Positions 53,372-61,991 of a DNA stretch of 64,000 nucleotides are shown here, in pieces; position 1 is the first letter of the stretch, and each line of letters starts with the position of its first letter. Source of the DNA: Streptomyces sp. NBC_01723 (GTDB lineage: Bacteria; Actinomycetota; Actinomycetes; Streptomycetales; Streptomycetaceae); contig NZ_CP109171.1 of NCBI RefSeq assembly GCF_036246005.1, forward strand, positions 5,878,001 to 5,942,000, in the 5' to 3' direction. The position numbers were made by a program, and so were the translations under genes. The notes beneath the pieces were generated by a model. That model was not told where the DNA came from. It did not search any database and worked only from the letters and a program-made list of their open reading frames with translations.

Positions 53372-54865
53372 ATGACCTCCTCTTCTTCCCCCTCCCAGGA
53401 CACCAAGCGTCTCGCGCAGACCTATCCCGAGGGCCTCCGGGCCGATGCCCTGATGGAAGAGGACGTCGCCTGGAACCACGAGACCGGCTCGCAGTGGGAC
53501 GGTGAGCAGTTCGACCGCTCCGACCGCGCGGCACTGCGCCGCGTCGCCGGCCTGTCCACCGAGCTCGAGGACGTCACCGAGGTCGAGTACCGCCAGCTCC
53601 GCCTGGAGCGGGTCGTCCTCGTCGGCGTGTGGACATCGGGCACCGTGCAGGACGCGGAGAACTCGCTCGCCGAGCTCGCCGCCCTCGCCGAGACCGCCGG
53701 CGCCCTCGTCCTCGACGGCGTGATCCAGCGCCGCGACAAGCCCGACGCCGCGACGTACATCGGCTCCGGCAAGGCCGAGGAACTGCGCGACGTCGTCCTC
53801 GACACCGGCGCCGACACCGTCATCTGCGACGGTGAGCTGAGCCCCGGACAGCTGATCCACCTCGAAGACGTCGTCAAGGTCAAGGTCATCGACCGTACGG
53901 CCCTGATCCTGGACATCTTCGCCCAGCACGCCAAGTCCCGAGAGGGCAAGGCGCAGGTGGCGCTCGCGCAGATGCAGTACATGCTGCCCAGGCTGCGCGG
54001 CTGGGGTCAGTCGCTGTCCCGTCAGATGGGCGGCGGCAAGGGCGGCGGCCTCGCCACCCGTGGCCCCGGTGAGACCAAGATCGAGACGGACCGGCGCCGG
54101 ATCCGCGAGAAGATGGCGAAGATGCGCCGGGAGATCGCGGAGATGAAGACCGGCCGCGAGATCAAGCGCCAGGAGCGCAAGCGCCACAAGGTGCCCTCCG
54201 TCGCCATCGCGGGCTACACCAACGCCGGCAAGTCCTCGCTGCTCAACCGCCTCACGGGCGCGGGCGTGCTGGTGGAGAACGCCCTGTTCGCCACCCTGGA
54301 CCCGACCGTGCGCCGCGCGGAGACGCCGAGCGGCCGGCTGTACACGCTGGCCGACACCGTCGGCTTCGTCCGGCACCTGCCGCACCACCTGGTCGAGGCG
54401 TTCCGTTCCACGATGGAGGAGGTCGGCGACTCCGACCTGATCCTCCACGTGGTCGACGGTTCGCACCCGGTCCCGGAGGAGCAGCTGGCCGCCGTGCGCG
54501 AGGTGATCAGGGACGTCGGCGCCACCGACGTACCCGAGATCGTCGTGGTCAACAAGGCCGACATGGCCGACCCGCTGGTGCTCCAGCGGCTGCTGCGGGT
54601 CGAGAAGCGGGCCATCGCCGTCTCGGCACGCACCGGCCGGAACATCGACCAGCTGCTCGCGCTGATCGACAACGAGCTGCCGCGCCCCTCGGTCGAGATC
54701 GAGGCGCTCGTGCCGTACACCCATGGCAAGCTGGTCGCCCGCGCCCATGACGAGGGCGAGGTGATCTCCGAGGAGCACACCGCGGAGGGCACCCTGCTCA
54801 AGGTCCGGGTGCACGAGGAGCTGGCGGCGGAACTGACGCCGTACGTTCCGGCGCCCGCGCTCTGA
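53372..54865 (+). CDS. hflX: HflX ribosome-associated GTPase
   Basis: A 497-residue GTPase that splits stalled or hibernating ribosomes. The N-terminal HflX domain has TYIGSGKAEEL and DGELSPGQL; the linker GRGPGETKIE-type motif reads TRGPGETKIETDRRRI; the G domain has G1 GYTNAGKSS (about 280-288), G3 DTVGF and G4 NKAD. Both ATG 53372 (MTSSSS) and an upstream in-frame ATG at 53306 exist; the first has TAAGGA upstream and fits the family. Confidence 0.95.
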   Translation: MTSSSSPSQDTKRLAQTYPEGLRADALMEEDVAWNHETGSQWDGEQFDRSDRAALRRVAGLSTELEDVTEVEYRQLRLERVVLVGVWTSGTVQDAENSLAELAALAETAGALVLDGVIQRRDKPDAATYIGSGKAEELRDVVLDTGADTVICDGELSPGQLIHLEDVVKVKVIDRTALILDIFAQHAKSREGKAQVALAQMQYMLPRLRGWGQSLSRQMGGGKGGGLATRGPGETKIETDRRRIREKMAKMRREIAEMKTGREIKRQERKRHKVPSVAIAGYTNAGKSSLLNRLTGAGVLVENALFATLDPTVRRAETPSGRLYTLADTVGFVRHLPHHLVEAFRSTMEEVGDSDLILHVVDGSHPVPEEQLAAVREVIRDVGATDVPEIVVVNKADMADPLVLQRLLRVEKRAIAVSARTGRNIDQLLALIDNELPRPSVEIEALVPYTHGKLVARAHDEGEVISEEHTAEGTLLKVRVHEELAAELTPYVPAPAL

Positions 54866-54902
54866 CCCGAGCACCCCAGCGCACGAGCGCCGCAAGCGCG
54901 AA

Positions 54903-54939
54903 GAAGGCCCGCCCCCGCACATCGCGGGGGCGGGCCTTC
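54903..54939. terminator. bidirectional terminator, perfect 16-bp stem
   Basis: Arms at 54903-54918 and 54924-54939 (starting GAAGGCCCGCC) are exact inverted repeats with loop ACATC. It lies between convergent hflX and a protease gene. Confidence 0.95.
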
Positions 54940-54971
54940 GGCCTGCCGGGAGCAGGAGCCCCCGGCAGGCC
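54940..54971. terminator. second hairpin in the same convergent gap
   Basis: GGCCTGCCGGG (54940-54950) and CCCGGCAGGCC (54961-54971) form an 11-bp stem with a 10-nt loop. It abuts the first hairpin and lies 7 nt beyond the protease stop. Confidence 0.85.
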
Positions 54972-54977
54972 GCGCGG

Positions 54978-56195
54978 TCACTGGCCGCCGTACGTCTTGC
55001 TCATGTTCTGGTACATCGACCGGGCCTCCGGGCCCAGTTGCGGACCCGCCAGCCAGGTGTTCTCCAGCGGGCCGATCGAGGTGTTCGAGACCAGCTTGGT
55101 CTCGCCGTCCACCACCCGGAACCAGCCGCCGCCGGACGAACCGCCGGTCATGGTGCAGCCGATGCGGTACATCGTCGGCAGCGACGGGCTCAGCGACAGC
55201 CGGCCGGGCCGGTCGACGCACTTGAACATCTCCAGCCCGTTGTACGGCGCCGCGGCCGGGTAGCCCCAGGCACCCATGCTGGGAACCTCGGTCGCGGAGG
55301 GGGCGGAGAAGTCCACCTCCAGCGCGGCACCGACCGTCTCCTCCAGGGACTTGCTCCCCTGCTCGGGCTTCACGTGCAGCACGGAGTAGTCGTACGCGGC
55401 CCCGTCGCCGCCGTTCTCCGAACCACCCTGGATCCACTGGTTCGAGGTCGACGCCCAGTTCGCCCACCAGGTGCCGTACGGCGCCATCTCGGTGGTGGTC
55501 GCGTCGGCCAGCTGCGCCTCGGACTTGCCGAGGTCGTTGTAGGACGGCACGAAGGCGATGTTGCGGAACCAGCCGCCGCTGCCACCGGCATGCACGCAGT
55601 GGCCCGCCGTCCACACCAGGTTGGACTTGCCCGGGTGGTTGACGTCCTTGATGACGGTGCCCGAGCAGACCATCGAGCCCTCGGGGGAGTCGAAGAAGAC
55701 CTTGCCCACCGGGGCGGCGTTGTCGTGGTACGGCGTCTTCTCGGCGACGGCCTCCACCGGGGTCGGCTCGGGGTCGGTGGCGCCCTGGTCGGCGGACGCG
55801 TCCTGGGTGGTGACCGTCTTGTCGGCCTCCTTCGCGGACTTCATCCGATCAGGCTTCCACAGGCCCTCGATCACCGGGTTGACGAAGTCCTTGGCCTCGG
55901 TGAGCCACTTGTCCCTGTCCCAGTTCTTCCAGCCGCCGTCCTTCCACCGGTCGACGTCGATGCCCTGCTCCTTGAGCCGGTCCGCGACACCTGCGGGCAG
56001 ACCGCCCTCGCCACCACCGGTGTCACCGGCGTCGGCGGCCTGCGAGGTGTCACCGCCGGGCTTGGCGGCGGCCTCGTCCTGCTCCGAGCCGCCGCAGGCG
56101 GTGGCGGTGAGCGTCAGCGCGGTGACGAGACCGGCGGCGGCGAGTGCGGTGCGCCGCGCGCGCCGTGGCGCGGCGGACCTGGGTGTGGAACGCAT
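54978..56195 (-). CDS. trypsin-like serine protease lipoprotein, copy A
   Basis: The 405-residue secreted protein has a basic signal peptide ending LTATAC, a lipoprotein-type cleavage site. Next come an acidic linker and a helical pre-domain with LPAGVADRLKEQGIDVDRW and WLTEAKDFVNPVIEGLW. The S1 domain has catalytic His in VWTAGHCVHAG, Asp in YDYSVLHV and Ser in GGSSGGGW. The second copy lies just upstream in the same direction, separated by 65 bp, and has the same architecture. Confidence 0.88.
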   Translation of the reverse strand: MRSTPRSAAPRRARRTALAAAGLVTALTLTATACGGSEQDEAAAKPGGDTSQAADAGDTGGGEGGLPAGVADRLKEQGIDVDRWKDGGWKNWDRDKWLTEAKDFVNPVIEGLWKPDRMKSAKEADKTVTTQDASADQGATDPEPTPVEAVAEKTPYHDNAAPVGKVFFDSPEGSMVCSGTVIKDVNHPGKSNLVWTAGHCVHAGGSGGWFRNIAFVPSYNDLGKSEAQLADATTTEMAPYGTWWANWASTSNQWIQGGSENGGDGAAYDYSVLHVKPEQGSKSLEETVGAALEVDFSAPSATEVPSMGAWGYPAAAPYNGLEMFKCVDRPGRLSLSPSLPTMYRIGCTMTGGSSGGGWFRVVDGETKLVSNTSIGPLENTWLAGPQLGPEARSMYQNMSKTYGGQ

Positions 56196-56260
56196 GCTGG
56201 GACGACCCCCGTTGGAACGTGTGTGAGTGAACTTGATTCAGCGCGGTGTACGGGTCGCGC

Positions 56261-57487
56261 TCACTGGCCGGCGAACTTGCCGCTCACCGCGTCGAGCACG
56301 CCCTTGGCGCCCTTGTCCAGCCGCGGACCGGCCAGCCAGCCCGCCGTCACCGGACCGATCGAGGTGTTCGACACCAGCGCCGGCTTGCCGTCGGAGCCGG
56401 TCGCGACCCAGCCGCCGCCGGAGGAGCCGCCGGTCATGGTGCAGCCGATGCGGTACATCGTCGGGTCGGCGGCGTTGATGGACAGCCGCCCGGGCTTGTC
56501 CTGGCACTGGTACAGCTTCTGACCGTCGTACGGCGGGGCGGCCGGGTAGCCGGTCGCCTCGATGCTCTCGACCTCGGGCACCGCGGGCGCGTCGAAGTCC
56601 ACCGGCAGCGCGGCGCCGACCGTCTCCTCCAGCGACTTGCCGCCGCTGCCCTTCTCCGGCGTCACATGGATGACGGCGTAGTCGTACGAGGCCCCGTCAC
56701 CGCCCGTCGCACCGCCCTGCTCGATCCACTGGTCCGAGGTCTGCGCCCAGTCGCCCCACCAGACGCCGTACGGAGCGACCTCCTCCTTGGTGGCGTTCTG
56801 CAGTTGCTCGGCCGACTTGCCGGCGTCGTTGTACGACGGCACGAAGGCGATGTTGCGGTACCAGCCGCCCTTCTTGCCGGCGTGCACGCAGTGGCCCGCC
56901 GTCCAGACCAGGTTGGACTTTCCGGGGTTGGCCGGGTCCTCCACCACGGTCGCCGAGCAGACCATCGAGCCCTGGGGGGAGTCGAAGAGCACCTTGCCCG
57001 CGGTGGCGGCGTTGTCGTGGTACTTGGGCTCGACGGCCCGCGCCTCGACGGGCGCCGGCTCCGGGTCGGTGACGCCCTGGTCACCCGAGAGGTCGTTGTC
57101 GTCGACCTCCTTGCCCGGCTCCTCGGCGTCCCGCATGCGGTCCGGGTCCCACAGGCCCGCGATGATCGGGTTGACGTAGTCCTGCGCCTCGCGCAGCCAG
57201 TCGTCCTTGCTCCAGTCCCGCCAGGCGCCGTTCTTCCAGTCGTCGACGTCGATCCCGCGTTCCTTGAGCTTGTCCTTGATGTGGTCCGGGATCCGGATCC
57301 CGCCGTTTCCGTCCTCCGCGGCCGTCGCGGAGGCGGAGGCGTCGCCGCCCGCCTCCGGGTCCCCGGACTCGCACGCCGTGGCGGTGAGCGCGAGCGCCGA
57401 GACGAGCGCCACGGCGGCCGCGGAGGAGCTCCCGCGCCGTCCGCGCCCCTTTCCGCGCATGCTGAACGACGGACGTATGGATCGCAT
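56261..57487 (-). CDS. trypsin-like serine protease lipoprotein, copy B
   Basis: A 408-residue paralogue of the following gene, with the same order: signal peptide ending LTATAC, acidic linker, pre-domain (IPDHIKDKLKERGIDVDDW, then LREAQDYVNPIIAGLW), S1 domain with VWTAGHCVHAG, YDYAVIHV and MTGGSSGGGW. Start 57487 (MRSIRPSF) has GGGGGAG upstream. The pair arose by tandem duplication; both keep an intact triad. Substrates are unknown, and the shared pre-domain may be an inhibitory propeptide (inference). Confidence 0.88.
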   Translation of the reverse strand: MRSIRPSFSMRGKGRGRRGSSSAAAVALVSALALTATACESGDPEAGGDASASATAAEDGNGGIRIPDHIKDKLKERGIDVDDWKNGAWRDWSKDDWLREAQDYVNPIIAGLWDPDRMRDAEEPGKEVDDNDLSGDQGVTDPEPAPVEARAVEPKYHDNAATAGKVLFDSPQGSMVCSATVVEDPANPGKSNLVWTAGHCVHAGKKGGWYRNIAFVPSYNDAGKSAEQLQNATKEEVAPYGVWWGDWAQTSDQWIEQGGATGGDGASYDYAVIHVTPEKGSGGKSLEETVGAALPVDFDAPAVPEVESIEATGYPAAPPYDGQKLYQCQDKPGRLSINAADPTMYRIGCTMTGGSSGGGWVATGSDGKPALVSNTSIGPVTAGWLAGPRLDKGAKGVLDAVSGKFAGQ

Positions 57488-57630
57488 GGTGTTGACTCCC
57501 CCTGCTGTGAACGAACGTGGTGCCGCGCCGCTCGCTCCGCTGCCCCGGCCCGGTCTCCCGGACTTCCCGAACTCCCCGGAGCGGCGGCGACCTGGAACGG
57601 GACCACACACTATGCGCCGCCTGTGGGGGA

Positions 57631-57643
57631 GTTCCGACGGAAC
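57631..57643. promoter_or_regulatory. 13-bp palindrome between protease and siderophore genes
   Basis: GTTCCGACGGAAC is a perfect palindrome around a central A, in the 293-bp gap between the divergent protease and aminotransferase genes. A second palindrome, CCGTCGACGG, is at 57738-57747. I see no iron box of the TTAGG-type here. Confidence 0.4.
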
Positions 57644-57780
57644 GGCAACGGTTCGGACACAGCCGCCCGGCCGGCAAGGATCTTCGGGCAACCCGTAACC
57701 CCCGGCACGCGCCGCGGTTGCTAGCGGTGGGGGTCCGCCGTCGACGGATCGCATCCGGACAGCGGGAGGTGGGGGAGGCC

Positions 57781-59082
57781 GTGAGGGGTTCCGCGTACGA
57801 GGTGATCGCGGCCGGCGGCGGCAGTGCCGTGCGCTCGTGTGCCCGGCCCGCGGGCGGGAGCGAGGGCGTTCCGAGGCGTCAGCCGGCGCGCGAGACCGCG
57901 GCGCGTACCTACGCGCGCGCCCTGCCGGTGGTGCCCGTGCGGGCCCGGGGGCTGACCATCGAGGACGCCGACGGCCGCCGCTACCTCGACTGCGCCTCGG
58001 GAGCGGGGTCCCTGGCCCTTGGGCACAACCATCCCGTCGTGCTGGAGGCGATCCGCAGGGTTCTCGACTCGGGCGCCCCCTTGCAGGTCATGGGCCTCAC
58101 CACCCCGGTCGAGGACGCCTTCGTCACCGAACTGCTGCGCACCCTGCCGCCCGGCCTCGCCGACCACGCGCGCGTGCGCTTCTGCGGACCGGGCGGAACC
58201 GACCCGGTCGCCACCGCAGTCGCCCTCGTCCGCGCCGCCACCGGCCGCACCCGCGTCGTCACCCTCACCGGCGCCCACCACGCTGCGGACGTCACGGCGT
58301 GCTGCCCGGCCGACGCCGGTGAACCGCCCGCCGGCGTGCTCCTCGAACCGGTACGTTGCGAGGACGGCGTCCTGCCCGTCCCCGACCCCTGGCTGCGCGA
58401 CCTGCGGCGGATCACGGCCGAAGGGTCCGTCCCGCTCATCGCCGACGAGACCGAGACGGGCGTCGGCCGGACCGGTGCCTTCTGGGCGGTGGAGCACAGC
58501 GGAGTCACCCCCGACGTGCTGGTCCTCTCCAAGGCGATCGGTGGCAGCCTGCCGCTGGCCGCGGTGGTCCACCGGGCCGACCTGGACGGCGGACACGCCG
58601 CAGGACCCGGGGCCGCCGCCTTCCGCGGCAACCAACTCGCCCTGGCCGCGGGCGCGGCGACCCTCGCCCACGTCCGCGAGCACCGCCTCGCCGCGCACGC
58701 CGCCGCCCTGGGTGACCGGATACTGTCCCGACTGCGTTCCCTGGCCGAGGAGTTCGCGTGCGTCGGCGCCGTGCGCGGGCGAGGACTGATGATCGGCATG
58801 GAACTGACGGCGCCGGGCGGTGGGTGCGAGGCACCTGGCCGCGACGGGCGCCGCGACACCGCGAGCGAACTCGCCGCCGCCGTCCAACGGGAGTGCCTGC
58901 GCCGCGGGTTGATCGTGGATCTGACCGGTCCGGCCAGGAACGTCGTACGACTGCTGCCGCCCCTGATCGTCACCGAGGAGCAGACGTCGGCGGTCCTGGA
59001 GCGCCTCGCCGACGCCGTGCAGGCGGTGGAACGGGGCCGCGCCGACCACGGCCCACCCCACCGGCCGCGCGAGGCGCGCTGA
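57781..59082 (+). CDS. class III aminotransferase (diaminobutyrate-2-oxoglutarate type)
   Basis: The 433-residue PLP enzyme has Lys251 in LVLSKAIGGSLP, the Asp of VPLIADETETGVGRTG, and an N-terminal domain with YLDCASGAGSLALGHNHP. Between TLTGAHHAAD and GVLLEPVRCEDGVLP it is about 50 residues shorter than the usual GMT-containing segment. The N-terminal 50 residues are a Ser/Arg/Ala-rich extension. It is first in a cluster with an IucA/IucC synthetase, so it likely makes a diamine such as diaminobutyrate for a siderophore. GTG 57781 follows GGGGGAGG. Confidence 0.8.
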   Translation: MRGSAYEVIAAGGGSAVRSCARPAGGSEGVPRRQPARETAARTYARALPVVPVRARGLTIEDADGRRYLDCASGAGSLALGHNHPVVLEAIRRVLDSGAPLQVMGLTTPVEDAFVTELLRTLPPGLADHARVRFCGPGGTDPVATAVALVRAATGRTRVVTLTGAHHAADVTACCPADAGEPPAGVLLEPVRCEDGVLPVPDPWLRDLRRITAEGSVPLIADETETGVGRTGAFWAVEHSGVTPDVLVLSKAIGGSLPLAAVVHRADLDGGHAAGPGAAAFRGNQLALAAGAATLAHVREHRLAAHAAALGDRILSRLRSLAEEFACVGAVRGRGLMIGMELTAPGGGCEAPGRDGRRDTASELAAAVQRECLRRGLIVDLTGPARNVVRLLPPLIVTEEQTSAVLERLADAVQAVERGRADHGPPHRPREAR

Positions 59083-59127
59083 GACCGAGACCGTCCGCAC
59101 CCACTTCCGTACGTCACGAGGACCACG

Positions 59128-61092
59128 TTGCACACCACCCCCGCACCCGAGCCGACCGGTACCCGCCCGCCCGCCACCCCACCGGCGGCCCTCGCCGCGA
59201 GGACGGTCCCCGCTCCGAGACCGGCGACCGCCGCGGTTCCGGCAACGCCCGCTGTTGCGCCAACGCCCGGTGTCCCGGCAACGCCTGGTGCCCCGGCAAC
59301 GGCAACGCCTGATGTCCCGATGGCAGGCCACCACGCGGCGGCCCAGGCGGCCACCGTCGAGAACCTGCTCCGCTGCTGGGTCCGCGAGGCCGGCCTGGAC
59401 GTTCCGGACGACGGCGTCCTGCGCCTCCCCCTCCCCGCCTCCCGCTCCGCCCTGGCCGTTCCCGTCCGCTACCGGTCCCCCACCGGACACCACCGCTTCG
59501 GCCTCCCGCGGCCGGCCGGCGCCCCGGCCTCGGCGCCGCCCGTGGACGCGGTCATGCTCGCCGCGCTGCTCGCGCGTGAGTCGTCCGGCGACCCCGGTCC
59601 CGACGGCACCGATCTCGTCGGCCGCGTGGCCGACTCCGTCCGCCGCACCGCCGTATTCCTCCGCGACCGCGAGGCAAGCCCCGACGGCGGCTCCCCGGCC
59701 GAAGCCGGCACCGACCTGTTCCTCGCCGCCGAGCAGGCGCTCCTCCTGGGGCACCCGCTGCATCCCACCCCCAAGAGCCGTGAGGGCCTCACCGGGGCGG
59801 AGGCCCGGCGGTACTCACCCGAACTGCGCGGCTCCTTCCCCTTGCACTGGGTGGCCGTCGCCCCGTCCGTCCTCGCCACCGACTCGGCCTGGACCGAGCG
59901 CGGCCGCCGGGTCACGGCGCCCGACCTCACGGCCCGCCTGGCGGGAGACGGGCCGGTGCCGCCGGACGGATACGCGCTCCTGCCCCTGCACCCCTGGCAG
60001 TTCCGCGCCGTACAACACCGCCCCACGACCGCCGCGCTGCTGGACGCCGGGCTGCTCAGGGACCTCGGTGCCGGGGGCGCCCGCTGGCATCCCACATCCT
60101 CGCTGCGGACCGTCCACCGCACCGGCGCGCCCGCCATGCTGAAGCTCTCGCTGGCCCTGCACGTCACCAACTCCCGGCGCGAGAACCTCCGCAAGGAACT
60201 CCACCGCGGCGTCGAGGTCCACCGGCTGCTGCGCGGCGGACTGTCCCGCGAGTGGCAGGCCGTCCACCCGGACTTCGACATCGTCCGAGACCCGGCCTGG
60301 CTCGCCGTCGACGGACCGGACGGTGGTCCCGAGCGCGGACTCGACGTGGTCGTCCGGCACAACCCCTTCCGGCCCTCGGACGACGTGTCGTGCGTGGCCG
60401 GCCTCGTCGCGCCGCGCCCGCACGCGCGGGTGGACGGTTCCGGCGGGCCGGAAGACACCGACGCCGACGCCCCCAGCTCCCGGCTGGCCGGTCTCGTCAC
60501 CCGACTCGCCCGGCGGACCGGCCGCACGCGCGGGGCCGTCGCCGCCGAGTGGTTCCTGCGCTACCTTCACCACGTCGTACGTCCCGTCCTGTGGCTGGAC
60601 GCGCACGCGGGGATCGCCCTGGAGGCGCACCAGCAGAACACGCTCCTGCTGCTGGACGCCGACGGCTGGCCCGCCGGCGGCCGCTACCGCGACAACCAGG
60701 GTTACTACTTCCGGGAGTCCCACCGCGCGGTACTCGACGCCCGGCTGCCGGGCATCGGCGAGCGGAGCGACACGTTCGTCGCCGACGCCGTCACCGACGA
60801 GCGCTTCGCGTACTACCTCGCGGTGAACAACGTGTTCGGGCTCATCGGTGCCTTCGGCTCCCAGGGCCTTGCCGACGAAACACTGCTGCTCGCCGCCTTC
60901 CGACGGTTCCTGAGCGGGTCGGCCCCGGGTTCCGCCGCGCCGGGCGGCTCACTTCCGGCGCACCTGCTCGACTCGCCAGTCCTGCGCTGCAAGGCGAACC
61001 TGCTGACCCGGCTGCGCGGACTCGACGAACTGGTCGGCCCGGTGGACACCCAGTCCGTCTACGTCACCATCGCCAACCCACTGCGCGCCTGA
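59128..61092 (+). CDS. NRPS-independent siderophore synthetase (IucA/IucC family)
   Basis: A 654-residue NIS synthetase that joins a carboxylate such as citrate or succinate to an amine. It has the signature LLGHPLHPTPKSREGL, then LHPWQF, SSLRTVH and LKLSLALHVTNSRR, and further on EAHQQNTLLLLDADG and RDNQGYYF. The first 65 residues are a Pro/Ala/Thr repeat. TTG 59128 has AGGA 5 nt upstream. It lies 45 nt after the aminotransferase gene and is followed by a GNAT acyltransferase, a minimal siderophore operon. Confidence 0.9.
   Translation: MHTTPAPEPTGTRPPATPPAALAARTVPAPRPATAAVPATPAVAPTPGVPATPGAPATATPDVPMAGHHAAAQAATVENLLRCWVREAGLDVPDDGVLRLPLPASRSALAVPVRYRSPTGHHRFGLPRPAGAPASAPPVDAVMLAALLARESSGDPGPDGTDLVGRVADSVRRTAVFLRDREASPDGGSPAEAGTDLFLAAEQALLLGHPLHPTPKSREGLTGAEARRYSPELRGSFPLHWVAVAPSVLATDSAWTERGRRVTAPDLTARLAGDGPVPPDGYALLPLHPWQFRAVQHRPTTAALLDAGLLRDLGAGGARWHPTSSLRTVHRTGAPAMLKLSLALHVTNSRRENLRKELHRGVEVHRLLRGGLSREWQAVHPDFDIVRDPAWLAVDGPDGGPERGLDVVVRHNPFRPSDDVSCVAGLVAPRPHARVDGSGGPEDTDADAPSSRLAGLVTRLARRTGRTRGAVAAEWFLRYLHHVVRPVLWLDAHAGIALEAHQQNTLLLLDADGWPAGGRYRDNQGYYFRESHRAVLDARLPGIGERSDTFVADAVTDERFAYYLAVNNVFGLIGAFGSQGLADETLLLAAFRRFLSGSAPGSAAPGGSLPAHLLDSPVLRCKANLLTRLRGLDELVGPVDTQSVYVTIANPLRA
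59239..59316 (+). repeat. 18-bp minisatellite coding for the Pro/Ala/Thr N-terminal region
   Basis: Three 18-bp units and one 24-bp unit code for PATPAV, APTPGV, PATPGA and PATATPDV. Third-position GC is lower than in the flanking coding DNA. It is in frame and lies before the conserved NIS domain. Confidence 0.8.
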
Positions 61093-61168
61093 GCGGGGCG
61101 CCGCCCCGACTCCGGCCCATCCAGCCATCCAGCCCCTGTGTCCCCTCCGTCCCCGAAGGAGCGAACCC

Positions 61169-61825
61169 TTGGTTTCCACCGACGCGAGCGCCGACGACAC
61201 CCTCGACCTGCACCTTCCCGCGGAGTTCGTCGCCCTCTACGGGAGGACGGGGGACGACCTGCTCGGCCGGGTCTCGGACTGGGGCCCGGCCGACACACCC
61301 GCGGGCGTGTTCCACCTGGTGCCGGTCCACGCCGAGCGGGACGTTCCGCTCGTCGCCCGCTGGATGAACGACCCCGCCGTCGCCGCGTACTGGGAACTGA
61401 CCGGGCCGCCGAGCGTGACGGCGGACCACGTGAGGGCGCAGCTCACCGGCGACGGACGCAGCGTCCCGTGCGTAGGCGTGCTCGACGGTGTGCCGATGAG
61501 CTACTGGGAGATCTACCGGGCCGACCTCGACCCGCTGGCCCGGTACTGTCCCGTCCGGCCGCAGGACACCGGCCTCCACCTCCTGATCGGCGACGGCGCC
61601 GACCGCGGGCAGGGCCTCGGGACCACGCTCATCCGGGCCGTCACCGACCTCGTCCTCGCCGCACGGCCCGCCTGCACGCGGGTCCTCGCCGAACCCGACG
61701 TCCGCAACGCGCCCTCCGTCGCGGCGTTCCTCGGCGCCGGGTACCGGTACTCCGCCGAGGTCGACCTGCCCGCCAAGCGGGCCGCCCTCATGATCCGCGA
61801 ACGGGCGCCGCGCGTGTCACCGTGA
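61169..61825 (+). CDS. GNAT acyltransferase, IucB/MbtK-type
   Basis: A 218-residue acyltransferase. The siderophore-lysine N-acyltransferase pattern is seen: FHLVPVHAERDVPLVARWMNDP, MSYWEIYRADLDPLARYC, LHLLIGDGADRGQGLGTTLI and VLAEPDVRNAPSVAAFLGAGY. It would acylate a hydroxylated or free amine. No amine monooxygenase is in the cluster. TTG 61169 follows GAAGGAG by 7 nt. Confidence 0.85.
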   Translation: MVSTDASADDTLDLHLPAEFVALYGRTGDDLLGRVSDWGPADTPAGVFHLVPVHAERDVPLVARWMNDPAVAAYWELTGPPSVTADHVRAQLTGDGRSVPCVGVLDGVPMSYWEIYRADLDPLARYCPVRPQDTGLHLLIGDGADRGQGLGTTLIRAVTDLVLAARPACTRVLAEPDVRNAPSVAAFLGAGYRYSAEVDLPAKRAALMIRERAPRVSP

Positions 61826-61991
61826 AGCGCGGGCCCGCCCCCCTGGGGCCGCATCCCCCCGTAGGCCAGTCGCCCGTCCCGGAGACACTCTTGCCCCACC
61901 CGTCCCCCCAGCCCCCCGCATCGCCTCTCCCGTCCCTCGAACCCGCCTTGCCCGCCCGTTTGTCAGTGCCGGGTCGTAGGGTGGTCGCGCT

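Noticed and set aside
49173..53534. 1453-codon minus-strand frame opposite rshA and the aminopeptidase
   Set aside because: Shadow frame with Val/Gly/Arg/His bias and no domain; both plus-strand genes show clear motifs.
59128..59320. Separate small gene in the Pro/Thr-rich start of the NIS synthetase
   Set aside because: The frame is continuous with the synthetase and has its own ribosome site at the TTG; the next in-frame ATG (59320) has none.
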